Numbered from the stretch's first letter, positions 16,624 through 26,130 are shown. The stretch is DNA of 64,000 nt from Variovorax fucosicus (GCF_030316825.1 NZ_JASZYU010000001.1:620001-684000); one strand, 5' to 3'. Notes: a model not told the origin generated them from the sequence alone. Translations and numbers: made by a program.

Positions 16624-17920
16624 AGGCCGGTGCGGCCTCGGGAGACGCCCGCAGGCCGCGCGCCGCCCCGCGCGCATAGCGGTCGATCGCCAGGCCTTCG
16701 GTGCTGATGTCCGGGCGCTGCCCTGTCACCATGTCCGCGATCAGCTTGCCGGAGCCGCAGGCCATGGTCCAGCCGAGCGTGCCGTGGCCGGTGTTGAGGA
16801 ACAGGTTGGGATATCGGGTGGCGCCGACGATCGGCGTGCTGTCCGGCGTCATCGGGCGCAGGCCCGTCCAGAAGGTGGCACGCGACACGTCGCCCCCCGG
16901 GAACAGGTCGTTCGCGACCAGCTCCAGCGTGGCGCGGCGGCGCGGATCGAGCCGCAGGTCGTAGCCGCCGAGCTCGGCCATGCCGCCGACGCGGATGCGG
17001 TCGTCGAAGCGCGTGACGGCGATCTTGTAGGTCTCGTCGAGCACCGTGGACTGCGGCGCGAGCGCCGGATCGACCAGCGGCACGGTCAGCGAATAGCCCT
17101 TGACCGGGTACACCGGCAGGTCGATGCCGAGCGGCTCCAGCGCCTGGCGCGAGTAGCTGCCGAAGGCGAGCACATAGCGATCCGCCTTCAGCACTTGGCC
17201 ACCCGCGCGCACGCCTGCGATGCGGCCGCCTTCCATGACCAGGCCGTCGACCGGCCGGTCCAGCTCAAAGTTCACGCCGAGGCCGCGCGCGACATCGGCC
17301 AGCGCGTTGGTGAAGCGATGGCAGTCGCCGGTCTCGTCGTTCGGCAGACGCAGGCCGCCGGCCAGGCGATCGCGCGCCTGCGCCAGGCCGGGCTCGACCT
17401 GTGCGAGCTGGTCGCGCGTGAGCAGTTGGTAGGGCACATTGCATTCCTCCAGCACGGCAATGTCGCGCTGCACCGCGTCGAGCTGGGCCTGCGTGCGGAA
17501 CAGCTGCAGGGTGCCGCCGGTGCGCTGCTCGTACTGGATGCCGGTGTCGACGCGCAACTGCTGCAGGCATGCGCGGCTGTACTCGGCCACGCGCATCATG
17601 CGTTCCTTGTTGATCGCGTAGCGCTCCGGCGAGCAGTTGCGCAGCATCTGCGACATCCACCGCAACTGGAACAGGCTGCCGTCGAGCCGGATGGCCAGCG
17701 GCGCGTGCTTCTGGAACATCCACTTCAACGCCTTGAGCGGAATGCCCGGCGCGGCCCACGGCGTGGAGTAGCCGGGCGACACCTGCCCGGCGTTCGCGAA
17801 GCTGGTTTCGAGGGCCAGGCCCTCGCGCCGATCGAACAACGTGACCTCGGCGCCCGAACGCGCGAGGTAGTACGCCGTGCTGGTGCCGATGACACCGCCG
17901 CCCAGAACCATGACTTTCAT
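16622..17920 (-). CDS. dadA: D-amino acid dehydrogenase (small subunit, DadA)
   Basis: A 432-residue flavoprotein of normal DadA length, which oxidatively deaminates D-amino acids (classically D-alanine) at the inner membrane. The N-terminus is [21 protein letters not shown], followed by [27 protein letters not shown] and later [17 protein letters not shown] and [17 protein letters not shown], all DadA hallmarks. It is transcribed away from an Lrp-type regulator 129 bp upstream, the usual dadA arrangement. No alanine racemase (dadX) is next to it. Confidence 0.93.
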   Translation of the reverse strand: MKVMVLGGGVIGTSTAYYLARSGAEVTLFDRREGLALETSFANAGQVSPGYSTPWAAPGIPLKALKWMFQKHAPLAIRLDGSLFQLRWMSQMLRNCSPERYAINKERMMRVAEYSRACLQQLRVDTGIQYEQRTGGTLQLFRTQAQLDAVQRDIAVLEECNVPYQLLTRDQLAQVEPGLAQARDRLAGGLRLPNDETGDCHRFTNALADVARGLGVNFELDRPVDGLVMEGGRIAGVRAGGQVLKADRYVLAFGSYSRQALEPLGIDLPVYPVKGYSLTVPLVDPALAPQSTVLDETYKIAVTRFDDRIRVGGMAELGGYDLRLDPRRRATLELVANDLFPGGDVSRATFWTGLRPMTPDSTPIVGATRYPNLFLNTGHGTLGWTMACGSGKLIADMVTGQRPDISTEGLAIDRYARGAARGLRASPEAAPA

Positions 17921-18049
17921 TGGTCAGCCGTCAGATAGAGTAGATTTGGTCAACTCTATTACCGACTATCCAGCATATTCACCTGAACTTTTGGTGATTC
18001 CCAGTGATTTTTCTTGTCTTTTTGGTGCATCCGCATCGGAGAAAGTGAC
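17921..18049. promoter_or_regulatory. Divergent dadA / Lrp promoter region
   Basis: This 129-bp gap is clearly AT-richer than the surrounding genes. TTTGGT occurs three times in the same direction (17945-17950, 17990-17995, 18021-18026), twice within C-TTTT-GGTG contexts about 31 bp apart, or three helical turns. These are candidate binding sites for the Lrp-type regulator acting on both genes. GGAGA before 18050 is the ribosome site of the regulator. Confidence 0.5.
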
Positions 18050-18517
18050 ATGGCAGAGCTAGACCGTACCGACCGCAAGATCCTCGACATCCTGCAGCGC
18101 CAGGGACGCATCACCATGACCGATCTGGCCGACGAGATCGGGCTGTCGACCTCACCCTGCACCGAGCGGGTGAAGCGGATGGAGCGCGACGGCGTGATCT
18201 CCGGCTACTACGCCCGGCTGTCACCCGAGGCGCTGGGCAAGACGCTGCTGGTGTTCGTCGAGATCAAGCTCGCCTCGAAGTCGGGCGACGTCTTCGACAA
18301 GGTGAAGAAGGAACTGCTGCACGTGCCGGACGTGCAGGAATGCCATCTTGTTTCCGGCAGCTTCGACTACCTCGTCAAGGCGCGGCTCGGCGGCATGAGC
18401 GAGTACCGCCGGTTGCTCGGCGACATCCTCAAGAAGCTGCCCGTGGCAGCCGAGTCGCACAGCTATGTCGTGATGGAGGAAGTGAAGGAAACCCTGGCGC
18501 TGCGAATCGACCGGTGA
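18050..18517 (+). CDS. Lrp/AsnC-family regulator, probable regulator of dadA
   Basis: A 155-residue Lrp-type protein. The helix-turn-helix region reads LDRTDRKILDILQRQGRITMTDLADEIGLSTSPCTERVKRMERDG (about 4-50), then the RAM domain with VQECHLVSGSFDYLVKARLG. ATG at 18050 has GGAGA at good spacing; an upstream in-frame start would add 12 residues unlike the family. It is divergent from dadA, so it most likely activates dadA in response to alanine or another amino acid, as known for DadR/Lrp-type proteins. Convergent with the glucan gene, 13 bp apart. Confidence 0.9.
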   Translation: MAELDRTDRKILDILQRQGRITMTDLADEIGLSTSPCTERVKRMERDGVISGYYARLSPEALGKTLLVFVEIKLASKSGDVFDKVKKELLHVPDVQECHLVSGSFDYLVKARLGGMSEYRRLLGDILKKLPVAAESHSYVVMEEVKETLALRIDR

Positions 18518-18530
18518 ATCGACGCACCGC

Positions 18531-20138
18531 TCACTGCGCCGCGCTCCCGCCCGGCGGCAACTGGTAGCTCCAGGTTTCGCTCAGCGTCTTGTTGCCGCTC
18601 GCCAGCGCAGCGCGAAGCTCGACCGCCTGGGCTGGGTCTTTCACCCGCATCCGCAGCGTGACGCGCCACCCGTTGATGGCCGGGTTGCGCTCGACCGCGC
18701 TGCTGACCAGATCGGCGTTGGCATTGACGCTGACCTGCGCGTTCACCACCGCGTCGGGCGGCAGGCCCGCCAGCACCGGGCCTTCGAAGTCGATGTGGAA
18801 CGCGGTGGTGCCGTCGGGCTGGCGGATCAGGTTGGACTGCAACAGCTCGCCGGTGGTGTGAAAGGTCTGCCGCACCCAGGCCAGGTTCTTGTCCATCAGC
18901 GCGGGCTCGTCCATCGTCCAGTGCATGCGGTAGTCGTACTGCAGCGCTTCGCCGGCCTGCGGCTGCACCTCGGGCGTCCAGAACGCCACGATGTTGTCGT
19001 TGGTCTCGTCCGCGGTCGGAATCTCGACCAGCTGAACCTTGCCGCGGCCCCAGTCGCCCTGCGGTTCGATCCAGGCACTGGGGCGCAGGTCGTAGCGGTC
19101 CTTGATGTCCTCGAAGCGCGAGAACTCGCGGCCGCGCTGCAGCAGGCCGAAGCCCTTGGGGTTGTCCACCATGAAGCTGCTCACCGTGAGATTGCGCGGA
19201 TCGTTGAGCGGGCGCCACAGCCGCTCACCCGCACCGGTATGGATGGCCAGGCCGTTCGAGTCGTGGATGGCCGGCCGGTAGTTGCGCTTGTCGGACTGCT
19301 GGTTGGGGCCGAACAGGAACATGCTGGTCAACGGGGCCACGCCCAGCGTGCTCACCGTGCCGCGCATGAAGAGCCGCGCCTTGACGTCAAGCACTGCATC
19401 GGCGCCGGGGCGCAGGGTGAACTGGTAGGCGCCGGTGACGCGGGGGGAATCCATCAGCGCATAGATCACCAGTTGCTGGTCCGGCGCCGACGGCCGCTGG
19501 ATCCAGAACTCGCGGAAGTTCGGAAACTCCTCTGCGGTGGGCTGGCTCTTGTCGACGCTCGGCAGTGCCGTGTCGATCGCCAGGCCGCGGCCCGAGAGGC
19601 CATAGGTCTGGCCCTTGCCGATCACCCTGAAATAGCTGGCGCCGAGGAAGCTCATGATCTCGTCTTCCTTGCCCTCGCGGTTGATCGGGTAGAGCACGCG
19701 AAAGCCCGCATAGCCGAGCTTGCTGGTCTGGTTCTTGTCGAACGCGAGGTTGCCGAAATCGAAGCGCTGCGGGTCGTAGCCGATCTCGCGCACATTGCCG
19801 TCGACGATCTCGTGGATCGCCACCGGCGCATTGAACTGCATGCCCTGATGGTAGAAATTCAGCTTGAAGGGCGTGGGCTGGTCGCGCCACTCGAAACGCT
19901 GCGCCAGCGGCTGGATCTTCTGGTAGTCGGCAAACTGCATCTGGCTGAACACGGGAGGCAGATTGCTGACCGGCGCCGCATAAGGGGCGGACATCAGCAC
20001 CCTGGCGCGGCCCACCACATCGTCGAGCGAGAACGCCTGGGCCTGAGCGGCACACAGCAGCAGGGAGGCGGCCGCGAGGCACCGGAATGCAGGGAGCAAT
20101 CCGGCGCGCGCGACGCGCTGGGCGGCAGTAGGAACCAC
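18531..20138 (-). CDS. Periplasmic glucan biosynthesis protein, OpgG/OpgD (MdoG/MdoD) family
   Basis: A 535-residue secreted protein needed to build or shape osmoregulated periplasmic glucans. I chose GTG at 20138 because AGGAG lies 7 bases before it and the resulting N-terminus is a clean signal peptide (hydrophobic core [16 protein letters not shown], cleavage after AQA). The mature protein starts [18 protein letters not shown], the standard OpgG/OpgD opening, and [23 protein letters not shown] is a conserved block. No glucosyltransferase opgH lies nearby. OpgG or OpgD cannot be decided from sequence alone; the signal lacks a twin arginine, which leans to OpgG. Confidence 0.85.
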   Translation of the reverse strand: MVPTAAQRVARAGLLPAFRCLAAASLLLCAAQAQAFSLDDVVGRARVLMSAPYAAPVSNLPPVFSQMQFADYQKIQPLAQRFEWRDQPTPFKLNFYHQGMQFNAPVAIHEIVDGNVREIGYDPQRFDFGNLAFDKNQTSKLGYAGFRVLYPINREGKEDEIMSFLGASYFRVIGKGQTYGLSGRGLAIDTALPSVDKSQPTAEEFPNFREFWIQRPSAPDQQLVIYALMDSPRVTGAYQFTLRPGADAVLDVKARLFMRGTVSTLGVAPLTSMFLFGPNQQSDKRNYRPAIHDSNGLAIHTGAGERLWRPLNDPRNLTVSSFMVDNPKGFGLLQRGREFSRFEDIKDRYDLRPSAWIEPQGDWGRGKVQLVEIPTADETNDNIVAFWTPEVQPQAGEALQYDYRMHWTMDEPALMDKNLAWVRQTFHTTGELLQSNLIRQPDGTTAFHIDFEGPVLAGLPPDAVVNAQVSVNANADLVSSAVERNPAINGWRVTLRMRVKDPAQAVELRAALASGNKTLSETWSYQLPPGGSAAQ

Positions 20139-20311
20139 GAAACTTCTCCTATAGAACAAACCCCAATGTATCAACCCGGAGCGCGATTCGGGGACCATGG
20201 CAGCAGAGCGCGGCGATGGCTGACAGTAGACTGCGCCTTTCTGCGACACCATCAGCCTCCTTGCGCCGCGAAAGACCGTCGGACACTCGCGAGGCCTGAA
20301 CCAATCATCGA

Positions 20312-22606
20312 ATGAAATCACTGTACCTGCTGGGTCTGGTCGCCGCGCTGGTTTGCCAGCCCGCGGCGGCCCAAACCACCCCTCCGCCGCTGAGCGACAA
20401 GCCGGCCTTCATCTCCGACCTGATCTCGCGCATGACGCTCGAAGAGAAGATCGGACAGCTGCGGCTGATCAGCATCGGGCCGGAGATGCCGATTGCGCAA
20501 CTGGCCGATGAAATCGCGGCCGGGCGCGTGGGCGGCACCTTCAATTCGGTGAACCGGCCGCACAACCGCCAGCTGCAGGACGCCGCGACCAAGCGCAGCC
20601 GCATGAAGATCCCGATGTTCTTCGCGTTCGACGTGATCCATGGCCATCGCACCACCTTCCCGATCGGCCTCGGGCTGGCATCGAGCTGGGACATGGAAAC
20701 CGTGACGACGATGGCGCGCACGGCGGCCAAGGAGACGAGCGCCGATGGGGCCGACATGACCTTCGCACCGATGGTCGACATCTCGCGCGACCCGCGCTGG
20801 GGCCGCACCTCCGAGGGTTTCGGCGAAGACCCGTACCTTGTGTCGGAGATCGCCCGGGCGGCCGTCAAGGGCTTCCAGGGCAGCCTGCCGATCGGGCCCA
20901 ACAACATCATGGCCGCCGTGAAGCACTTCGCGCTGTATGGCGCCGTCGAGGGCGGGCGCGACTACAACACGGTCGACATGAGCCCGATGCGCATGTACCA
21001 GGACTACCTGCCGCCCTACCGCGCAGCCATCGACGCGGGCGCAGGCGGCGTGATGGTCGCGCTGAACTCGATCAACGGCGTGCCGGCCACCTCCAACACC
21101 TGGCTGATGCAGGACTTGCTTCGCAAGGACTGGGGCTTCAAGGGCGTGACGGTCAGCGACCACGGCGCCATCGTCGAGCTGATCCGCCATGGCGTGGCGA
21201 AGGACGAGCGCGAGGCGGCCAAGCTCGCCATCAAGACCGGCATCGATATGAGCATGGCCGATTCGGTCTACCAGAAGGAACTGCCGGGCCTGGTGAAGTC
21301 GGGCGAGGTCAGCGAAAAGGAAATCGACAATGCGGTGCGCGAAGTGCTCGGCGCCAAGTACGACATGGGGCTGTTCCAGAACCCCTATGTGCGCATCGGC
21401 GTGGCCGCGGACGATCCGCCCGACCTCAAGGCCGACAGCCGCCTGAGCCGCCCTGCCGCGCGCGACGTGGCGCGCAAGTCGATGGTGCTGCTGGAGAACC
21501 GCAAGAACACACTGCCGATATCCAAGTCCGCCACCGTCGCGCTGGTAGGGCCGCTGGCCGACGCACCGATCGACATGCTGGGCAGCTGGTCGGCCGCCGG
21601 TGATTCGAAGGCACAGGTCACGTTGCGCGCCGGGCTGAACGCGGTCGTGGGCAAACAGGGACGCCTGCTCTATGCACGCGGCGCCAATGTCACGGGCGAC
21701 GAAGAGATCGTCAAGTACCTCAACTTCCTGAACTGGGACACGCCGGAGGTCACGCAGGACAAGCGCAAGCCATCCGTGATGATCGCGGAGGCCGTCAAGG
21801 CGGCGCGCCGGGCCGATGTGGTGGTGGCCGCGGTGGGCGAGACGCGCGGCATGTCGCACGAGTCGTCTAGCCGCACCAGCCTCGACCTGCCAGCCAGCCA
21901 GCGCGCACTGATCACGGCGCTCAAGGCCACCGGCAAGCCGCTGGTGCTGGTGCTGATGAACGGCCGACCGCTCGCGCTGCAGCGCGAGCAGAAGGAAGCC
22001 GACGCGATCCTCGAAACCTGGTACACCGGCGTCGAAGGCGGCAACGCGATCGCCGACGTGCTGTTCGGCGACTACAACCCGTCGGGCAAGCTGCCCATCA
22101 GCTTCCCGCGCTCGGTCGGGCAGATCCCGACGTATTACAACCACGCCAGGCTCGGCCGCCCCTTCACGCCGGGCAAGCCGGGCAACTACACCTCGCAGTA
22201 TTTCGAGGAGCCCAATGGGGCGCTCTACCCCTTCGGCTATGGCCTGAGCTACACCGACTTCAGCCTGTCCGACGTGACGCTGTCGAGCGCGACGCTGCCA
22301 CGCAACGGCAAGCTCGACGCCAGCGTGACCGTGCGCAACACGGGCGCACGCGCCGGCGAGACCGTGGTGCAGCTCTACATCCGCGACGTCGCTGCATCGG
22401 TGGTGCGCCCGGTCAAGGAGCTCAAGGACTTCCACAAGGTGATGCTCAAGGCCGGCGAGGAAAAGGTCGTGCGCTTCACCATCGACGAAGAGAAGCTGAA
22501 GTTCTTCAACGCCCAGCTGCGCCATGTGGCCGAGGCCGGCCAGTTCGAAGTGCAGATCGGGCTGGACTCCGAGAAGGTGAAGCAAAAGAGCTTCGAGCTG
22601 CAGTAG
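20312..22606 (+). CDS. bglX: Glycoside hydrolase family 3 beta-glucosidase (BglX-like)
   Basis: A 764-residue periplasmic enzyme releasing glucose from beta-glucosides. A signal peptide (core [12 protein letters not shown], cut near AAA-Q) leads into the GH3 N-terminal barrel with [13 protein letters not shown]. The nucleophile Asp283 is in [14 protein letters not shown]. The GH3 C-terminal domain and the fibronectin III-like end ([13 protein letters not shown]) follow. Length and order match E. coli BglX. It lies divergently beside the periplasmic glucan gene, so a role in trimming or recycling glucans is plausible. The Tag gene begins 3 bp after its stop. Confidence 0.92.
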   Translation: MKSLYLLGLVAALVCQPAAAQTTPPPLSDKPAFISDLISRMTLEEKIGQLRLISIGPEMPIAQLADEIAAGRVGGTFNSVNRPHNRQLQDAATKRSRMKIPMFFAFDVIHGHRTTFPIGLGLASSWDMETVTTMARTAAKETSADGADMTFAPMVDISRDPRWGRTSEGFGEDPYLVSEIARAAVKGFQGSLPIGPNNIMAAVKHFALYGAVEGGRDYNTVDMSPMRMYQDYLPPYRAAIDAGAGGVMVALNSINGVPATSNTWLMQDLLRKDWGFKGVTVSDHGAIVELIRHGVAKDEREAAKLAIKTGIDMSMADSVYQKELPGLVKSGEVSEKEIDNAVREVLGAKYDMGLFQNPYVRIGVAADDPPDLKADSRLSRPAARDVARKSMVLLENRKNTLPISKSATVALVGPLADAPIDMLGSWSAAGDSKAQVTLRAGLNAVVGKQGRLLYARGANVTGDEEIVKYLNFLNWDTPEVTQDKRKPSVMIAEAVKAARRADVVVAAVGETRGMSHESSSRTSLDLPASQRALITALKATGKPLVLVLMNGRPLALQREQKEADAILETWYTGVEGGNAIADVLFGDYNPSGKLPISFPRSVGQIPTYYNHARLGRPFTPGKPGNYTSQYFEEPNGALYPFGYGLSYTDFSLSDVTLSSATLPRNGKLDASVTVRNTGARAGETVVQLYIRDVAASVVRPVKELKDFHKVMLKAGEEKVVRFTIDEEKLKFFNAQLRHVAEAGQFEVQIGLDSEKVKQKSFELQ

Positions 22607-22608
22607 CC

Positions 22609-23244
22609 ATGGCACTCCCGGCCGGACTGTTCGAGGGCGGCGACGGCCGCCCGCGCTGCAGCTGGTGCGCCGCCACGCCGGCCTACCAGCACTACCACGA
22701 CCATGAATGGGGCTTTCCGGTGACGGACGACCGGCGCCTGTTCGAGAAGTTGTGCCTCGAGGGCTTCCAGGCCGGACTGAGCTGGCTCACCATCCTCAAC
22801 AAGCGCGAGGCATTCCGCAACGCCTTTGCACAGTTCGATGCAGAGAAGATGGCCGGCTTCGGTGAGGCCGATGTGGCGCGCCTGCTGGCCGACGCCGGCA
22901 TCGTGCGGCATCGCGGCAAGATCGAATCGGCGCTCAACAACGCGCGGCGCGTGCTTGAACTGCGCGAGGCGCACGGCTCATTGGCCGCCTATGCCTGGCG
23001 CTTCGAGCCCGACCCAGCCTCGCGCCCCAAGCACCTGACCCTGCCGCAGCTCAAGGCCATGACCAGTTCGCCGGAGTCGGTGGCGCTGTCAAAGGATCTG
23101 AAGAAGCGTGGCTGGGGATTCGTGGGGCCGACCACGATGTATGCGTTCATGCAGGCGATGGGCCTGGTCAACGATCACCTCGAGGGTTGTCATGCGCGCG
23201 GGCCGGCGCTGGCGGCGCGCGCAGCACTGGTCGTGCCGCGCTAG
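22609..23244 (+). CDS. tag: DNA-3-methyladenine glycosylase I
   Basis: A 211-residue base-excision repair enzyme that removes 3-methyladenine from alkylated DNA. The N-terminus RCSWCAATPAYQHYHDHEWGFPVTDD, then LFEKLCLEGFQAGLSWLTILNKREAFR, is the Tag signature with its conserved Trp and Glu residues; near the end GWGFVGPTTMYAFMQAMGLVNDHLEGC includes the His and Cys zinc ligands. It starts 3 bp after bglX and may be translated from the same message, though the functions are unrelated. Confidence 0.93.
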   Translation: MALPAGLFEGGDGRPRCSWCAATPAYQHYHDHEWGFPVTDDRRLFEKLCLEGFQAGLSWLTILNKREAFRNAFAQFDAEKMAGFGEADVARLLADAGIVRHRGKIESALNNARRVLELREAHGSLAAYAWRFEPDPASRPKHLTLPQLKAMTSSPESVALSKDLKKRGWGFVGPTTMYAFMQAMGLVNDHLEGCHARGPALAARAALVVPR

Positions 23245-23291
23245 GGCCCTTTCATCGCGCGGTACATGGGCCGGATAGGCCGATGCGCCGC

Positions 23292-23321
23292 TTGACATGC
23301 AGGCATTTACCTGCATATCAT
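23292..23321 (+). promoter_or_regulatory. Promoter with embedded operator for the ArsR operon
   Basis: TTGACA (23292-23297) and TATCAT (23316-23321) are 18 bp apart, a good sigma-70 promoter. The spacer holds a perfect 7-bp inverted repeat, ATGCAGG (23297-23303) and CCTGCAT (23310-23316), with a 6-bp gap. An operator between -35 and -10 would block polymerase directly, as expected for autorepression by the ArsR-type protein encoded just downstream. The leader before ATG 23345 would be under 20 bases. Confidence 0.7.
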
Positions 23322-23344
23322 TCCCTCACGCACAAACACAACAG

Positions 23345-23659
23345 ATGGACGCTGACAAGGTTTTCAAGGCGCTGGGCGACCCGACACGCAGAAAGCTGCT
23401 CGACGTGCTGTACGAGCGGAACGGGCAGACGCTGGGCGAGCTCTGCGAGCACCTGGACATGGCGCGGCAATCGGCCACGCAGCACATCGGGATCCTCGAG
23501 GCGGCCAATCTGGTGAGCACGGTCTGGCGCGGCCGGGAGAAGCTGCATTTCATCAACCCGGTGCCGCTGCACGAGGTTTATGAGCGGTGGGTGCGGAAGT
23601 TCGAACGCCAGCGGCTCGGCCTGCTGCACGACCTGAAGAAGGAACTCGAAGGAGATTGA
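23345..23659 (+). CDS. ArsR-family winged-helix repressor (SRPBCC-associated type)
   Basis: A 104-residue regulator. It starts VFKALGDPTRRKLLDVLYERNG and has the recognition helix MARQSATQHIGILEAANLV, standard for ArsR proteins. There are no paired Cys metal sites, so a metal is unlikely as signal. ATG at 23345 has no clear ribosome site and lies close to the predicted transcript start. The next gene begins 2 bp later and encodes an AHSA1/SRPBCC protein, a frequent partner of this ArsR subgroup. It probably represses its own operon through the inverted repeat in the promoter. Confidence 0.9.
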   Translation: MDADKVFKALGDPTRRKLLDVLYERNGQTLGELCEHLDMARQSATQHIGILEAANLVSTVWRGREKLHFINPVPLHEVYERWVRKFERQRLGLLHDLKKELEGD

Positions 23660-23661
23660 CC

Positions 23662-24144
23662 ATGAGCAAAGAGAAGACGAGCTTCGTCTATGTGACCTAC
23701 ATCCGCTCGACGCCGGAAAAGGTGTTCGAGGCCATCACGAAACCGGAGATCGCGCGGCGCTACTGGGGCCATGAGAACGTCTCCGACTGGAAGCCCGGAT
23801 CGACCTGGGAGCATGTGCGCGCCAACGAGCAGCGCACGGTCAATGTGGTTGGCAAGGTGGTCGAGGCCGTGCCGCCAACGCGCCTGGTCATCACGTGGGC
23901 GAGCCCCTCGCAGGCCGCCGATCCGGCCAGCTACAGCCGCGTGAGCTTCGACGTCGAGGCGTACGACGAGATGGTGCGGCTGACCGTCACCCACGACGAG
24001 CTCGAGGCCGGCAGCGGCATGGCCAAGGGCATCCAGCAGGGCTGGCCGATCGTTCTTTCCAGCCTGAAGTCGCTGCTGGAAACGGGGCACGGCATCGACG
24101 TCTTCGCCAAGCCGAAGGCGGCGTCGAGCGGGAGCCATTCATGA
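23662..24144 (+). CDS. AHSA1/SRPBCC-domain protein
   Basis: A 160-residue START-like single-domain protein. It shows the AHSA1 layout: VYVTYIRSTPEKVFEAITKPEIARRYWGHENVSDWKPGS at the start and GWPIVLSSLKSLLETG near the C-terminus. GGAGATTGACC precedes the ATG. These proteins bind hydrophobic ligands, but no ligand is known here. It is between the ArsR repressor and a GFA-type zinc protein, and its stop overlaps the next start (ATGA), so the three genes form one operon. Confidence 0.88.
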   Translation: MSKEKTSFVYVTYIRSTPEKVFEAITKPEIARRYWGHENVSDWKPGSTWEHVRANEQRTVNVVGKVVEAVPPTRLVITWASPSQAADPASYSRVSFDVEAYDEMVRLTVTHDELEAGSGMAKGIQQGWPIVLSSLKSLLETGHGIDVFAKPKAASSGSHS

Positions 24145-24557
24145 CCCAGCCCTACACCGGCGGATGCGCGTGCGGCGCGATCCGCTACGCAACCGAGCAC
24201 GCGCCCGTATTCCAGAATCACTGCCAGTGCCGCGATTGCCAGCGGCGCAGCGGCACCGGGCACGGCTCCTGGCTGACCTTTCCCGCGCGCGCCGAGATGA
24301 CGATCACCGGCGAGGCGACGCACTGGCAGGTCGCGGGCGACAGCGGCAACGTGAAGGTCCACGCCTTCTGCCCGGTCTGCGGAACGCCGGTCTACCTGCG
24401 CTTTGCCGCGATGCCGGAGCTGATCGCGGTCCCTGCGGGCAGCCTGGACGACCCGACCCGCTTCGTGCCGCAGGTTCTCACCTACAGCGTCCGCGGGCTG
24501 GCGTGGGACGCCATCGATCCTTCGTTGCACGCATTCGAGCGGATGCCGTCCGGCTAG
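24141..24557 (+). CDS. GFA/CENP-V-family zinc-binding protein
   Basis: A 138-residue protein of the family named after glutathione-dependent formaldehyde-activating enzyme. The zinc ligands are visible as GGCACGAIRY, HCQCRDCQRRSGTG and FCPVCGTPVY. The family's catalytic role is doubtful and this member is unassigned. ATG overlaps the stop of the SRPBCC gene, so it is the last gene of the ArsR operon. It converges on a small unknown gene 22 bp away. Confidence 0.88.
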   Translation: MTQPYTGGCACGAIRYATEHAPVFQNHCQCRDCQRRSGTGHGSWLTFPARAEMTITGEATHWQVAGDSGNVKVHAFCPVCGTPVYLRFAAMPELIAVPAGSLDDPTRFVPQVLTYSVRGLAWDAIDPSLHAFERMPSG

Positions 24558-24579
24558 TGCCTGGCGCGAATCCTGTCGG

Positions 24580-24801
24580 CTACCAGACGCGCCACCAGGG
24601 GCGCGGGCGCCGTGCCAGCGGCACTTGAAGCGTCACCAACGGCGCGGCCAGCGTGGTGCCGCCGCCGAAACGGCGCCGCATCTCGGCCTCGTGCTCTCGC
24701 GCGTGGTCGCTGGCGTCGCGCGTGCCGTACAGGGAGTGCCTGCGCCATTGCTGGGCACGCCTCACCAATTCGCGGTCGGACAGTTCTGCTGGTTCGGTCA
24801 T
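24580..24801 (-). CDS. Small basic protein of unknown function
   Basis: A 73-residue ORF beginning MTEPAELSDRELVRRAQQWR and containing DHAREHEAEMRRRFGGG, then a Pro/Arg/Trp-rich tail ending PRPWWRVW. The charged helical first half and normal codon pattern make it look like a real small gene. An in-frame ATG at 24822 would add seven residues. I do not recognise a family. It lies downstream of the Rieske oxygenase gene in the same direction, 105 bp away. Confidence 0.5.
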   Translation of the reverse strand: MTEPAELSDRELVRRAQQWRRHSLYGTRDASDHAREHEAEMRRRFGGGTTLAAPLVTLQVPLARRPRPWWRVW

Positions 24802-24906
24802 GCGCCCATTCTGGTGCCGCATGCCGGAGCGACCTGTGAACTGGTGCCCACTTTGTCGATTGAATGGGCCCGACACCAATCGCTGCCCCGAGTCGTGAAT
24901 TAGTTG

Positions 24907-25983
24907 CTAGGCTGCCCGCGCCAGCGGAATCACCGGCATGCCACGGTAGACCTCGGCCTCGCCATGCTTCGCCAGCAACTGCATCAGGTGCTTGCGGATC
25001 AGCATGCCGGGCTTGTCGGACTCCATCGAGTATTCGACGCCACGGCGGCGCGTGTCGACCAATGCATCGGGATCGGTCGATTCGAGGATGTCCTTGTCCT
25101 CGCGCGTGATCTCTTCGTCGAAGTCGATCAGCATCTGCGCTGCACATTGTTCTTCGGTGTCGTTGCGGAACAGCCATTGGCACAGCTGCATGCGCGTGTC
25201 GTCGATCGGCGTGAAGCAGTTGATGATGATGTGGCGAATGCCGCTCGGGTACTCGATGTCGAGCCGGCGCGAGAACGGCAGGAAGTAGGCGTTGCGCATG
25301 TGGCGCGTGGTGATCGGGTCTGCCACGCCGCTGATGGCGTGGAATTTGACGGGGTTGACCGCTTCGATCACGGTCTCGGCATAAAAGCCCGATTCGTTTT
25401 CGACCAGGTTGTACTTGCTCGGCTTCGGGCTCGCGGCCACGCCGAAGGTCGCGCGGTGCACGAAGCTGAAGTGCGAGTTGTCGAACGAGTTCTCGAGCGC
25501 GCGCATCGGACTGGTCTGCCACTCCTCGTAGAACTGGTGGATGGTGCGCCAGCCGGGGGCGTCGAACTCGGGCACCGCCGGAATATCGGCAACCGGGTCT
25601 TCCAGCGCCACCCACGCATAACCGTAGCGCGCGGTGCAGTGGTAGGCCGTGGTCTTGTAGTCGGGCGGGATCTTGCGGTCGGCCTCGTATTGCGGGATGC
25701 GGACCACCTGGCCGCTGCGGTCGTACGTCCAGCCGTGGTAGCCGCACTGGATGACGCCCTGCCCGCAGACCTTGCCTTCGCTGTCGAGGCACCAGCCCTT
25801 GGAGAGCTTCGCGGTGCGATGGCAGCAGCGGTCGCGCAAGGCGGCGGGTTGGCCGTCGGCATCGAGGAACAGGACGATGTCTTCGCCGAGCAGCCGGAAC
25901 GGCTTCGGGCCGTTTGCCAACGCGGTGAGCGGCATGACGGCGTGCCAGAATTTGCGAAAGACGGGTTGTCGGGTGACGAGCAT
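24907..25983 (-). CDS. Rieske non-heme iron oxygenase, candidate purine oxygenase
   Basis: A 358-residue ring-hydroxylating oxygenase alpha-subunit-like protein. The Rieske cluster ligands are Cys53-X-His55 and Cys80-X2-His83, but 24 residues separate them instead of the usual 15-17, and two extra Cys (65, 73) lie in the loop. The mononuclear iron site is in FDNSHFSFVHRATFG (His171, His176). Its message starts with an element matching the xanthine-sensing NMT1-motif RNA, 34 bases before the ATG. Known Rieske enzymes act on hypoxanthine (HpxD) and methylxanthines (NdmA/NdmB) and have similar lengths, so oxidation or N-demethylation of a purine is my inference. No ferredoxin reductase is adjacent. 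AAAGGAG is a strong ribosome site. Confidence 0.85.
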   Translation of the reverse strand: MLVTRQPVFRKFWHAVMPLTALANGPKPFRLLGEDIVLFLDADGQPAALRDRCCHRTAKLSKGWCLDSEGKVCGQGVIQCGYHGWTYDRSGQVVRIPQYEADRKIPPDYKTTAYHCTARYGYAWVALEDPVADIPAVPEFDAPGWRTIHQFYEEWQTSPMRALENSFDNSHFSFVHRATFGVAASPKPSKYNLVENESGFYAETVIEAVNPVKFHAISGVADPITTRHMRNAYFLPFSRRLDIEYPSGIRHIIINCFTPIDDTRMQLCQWLFRNDTEEQCAAQMLIDFDEEITREDKDILESTDPDALVDTRRRGVEYSMESDKPGMLIRKHLMQLLAKHGEAEVYRGMPVIPLARAA

Positions 25984-26017
25984 GCGGGAACTCCTTTGGG
26001 CGCGTGTGGGGTACGAA

Positions 26018-26066
26018 CTTCAAAGAGCAATTTCCGACCGCGAGGGCTGAACGCTTCTACTCTGCG
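26018..26066 (-). promoter_or_regulatory. NMT1-motif RNA (xanthine/uric acid riboswitch), copy 1
   Basis: Read on the minus strand: AGAGTAGAAGCGTTCAGC (26063-26046), a short 9-base middle, then CGGAAATTGCTCTTTGAAG (26036-26018). Copy 2 at 26691-26756 has the same two blocks. AGAG pairs with CTCT as the closing stem P1, and GCC/GGT can form a mini-stem in the middle. The conserved blocks match my memory of the NMT1 motif, which binds xanthine and uric acid. Its CTCTTT (26027-26022) is complementary to the AAAGGAG ribosome site (25997-25991) of the Rieske gene, so ligand binding should free the site and switch translation on. Confidence 0.75.
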
Positions 26067-26130
26067 CAACATGCCATGCAAATTGCGCGCCCGATTGTGG
26101 CGCAATCCGCGCCGAAGTTCGTTGTAAGCT

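Noticed and set aside
15472..16707. Second frame within the semialdehyde dehydrogenase
   Set aside because: Arg-rich out-of-frame reading; the annotated frame has the catalytic Glu and Cys.
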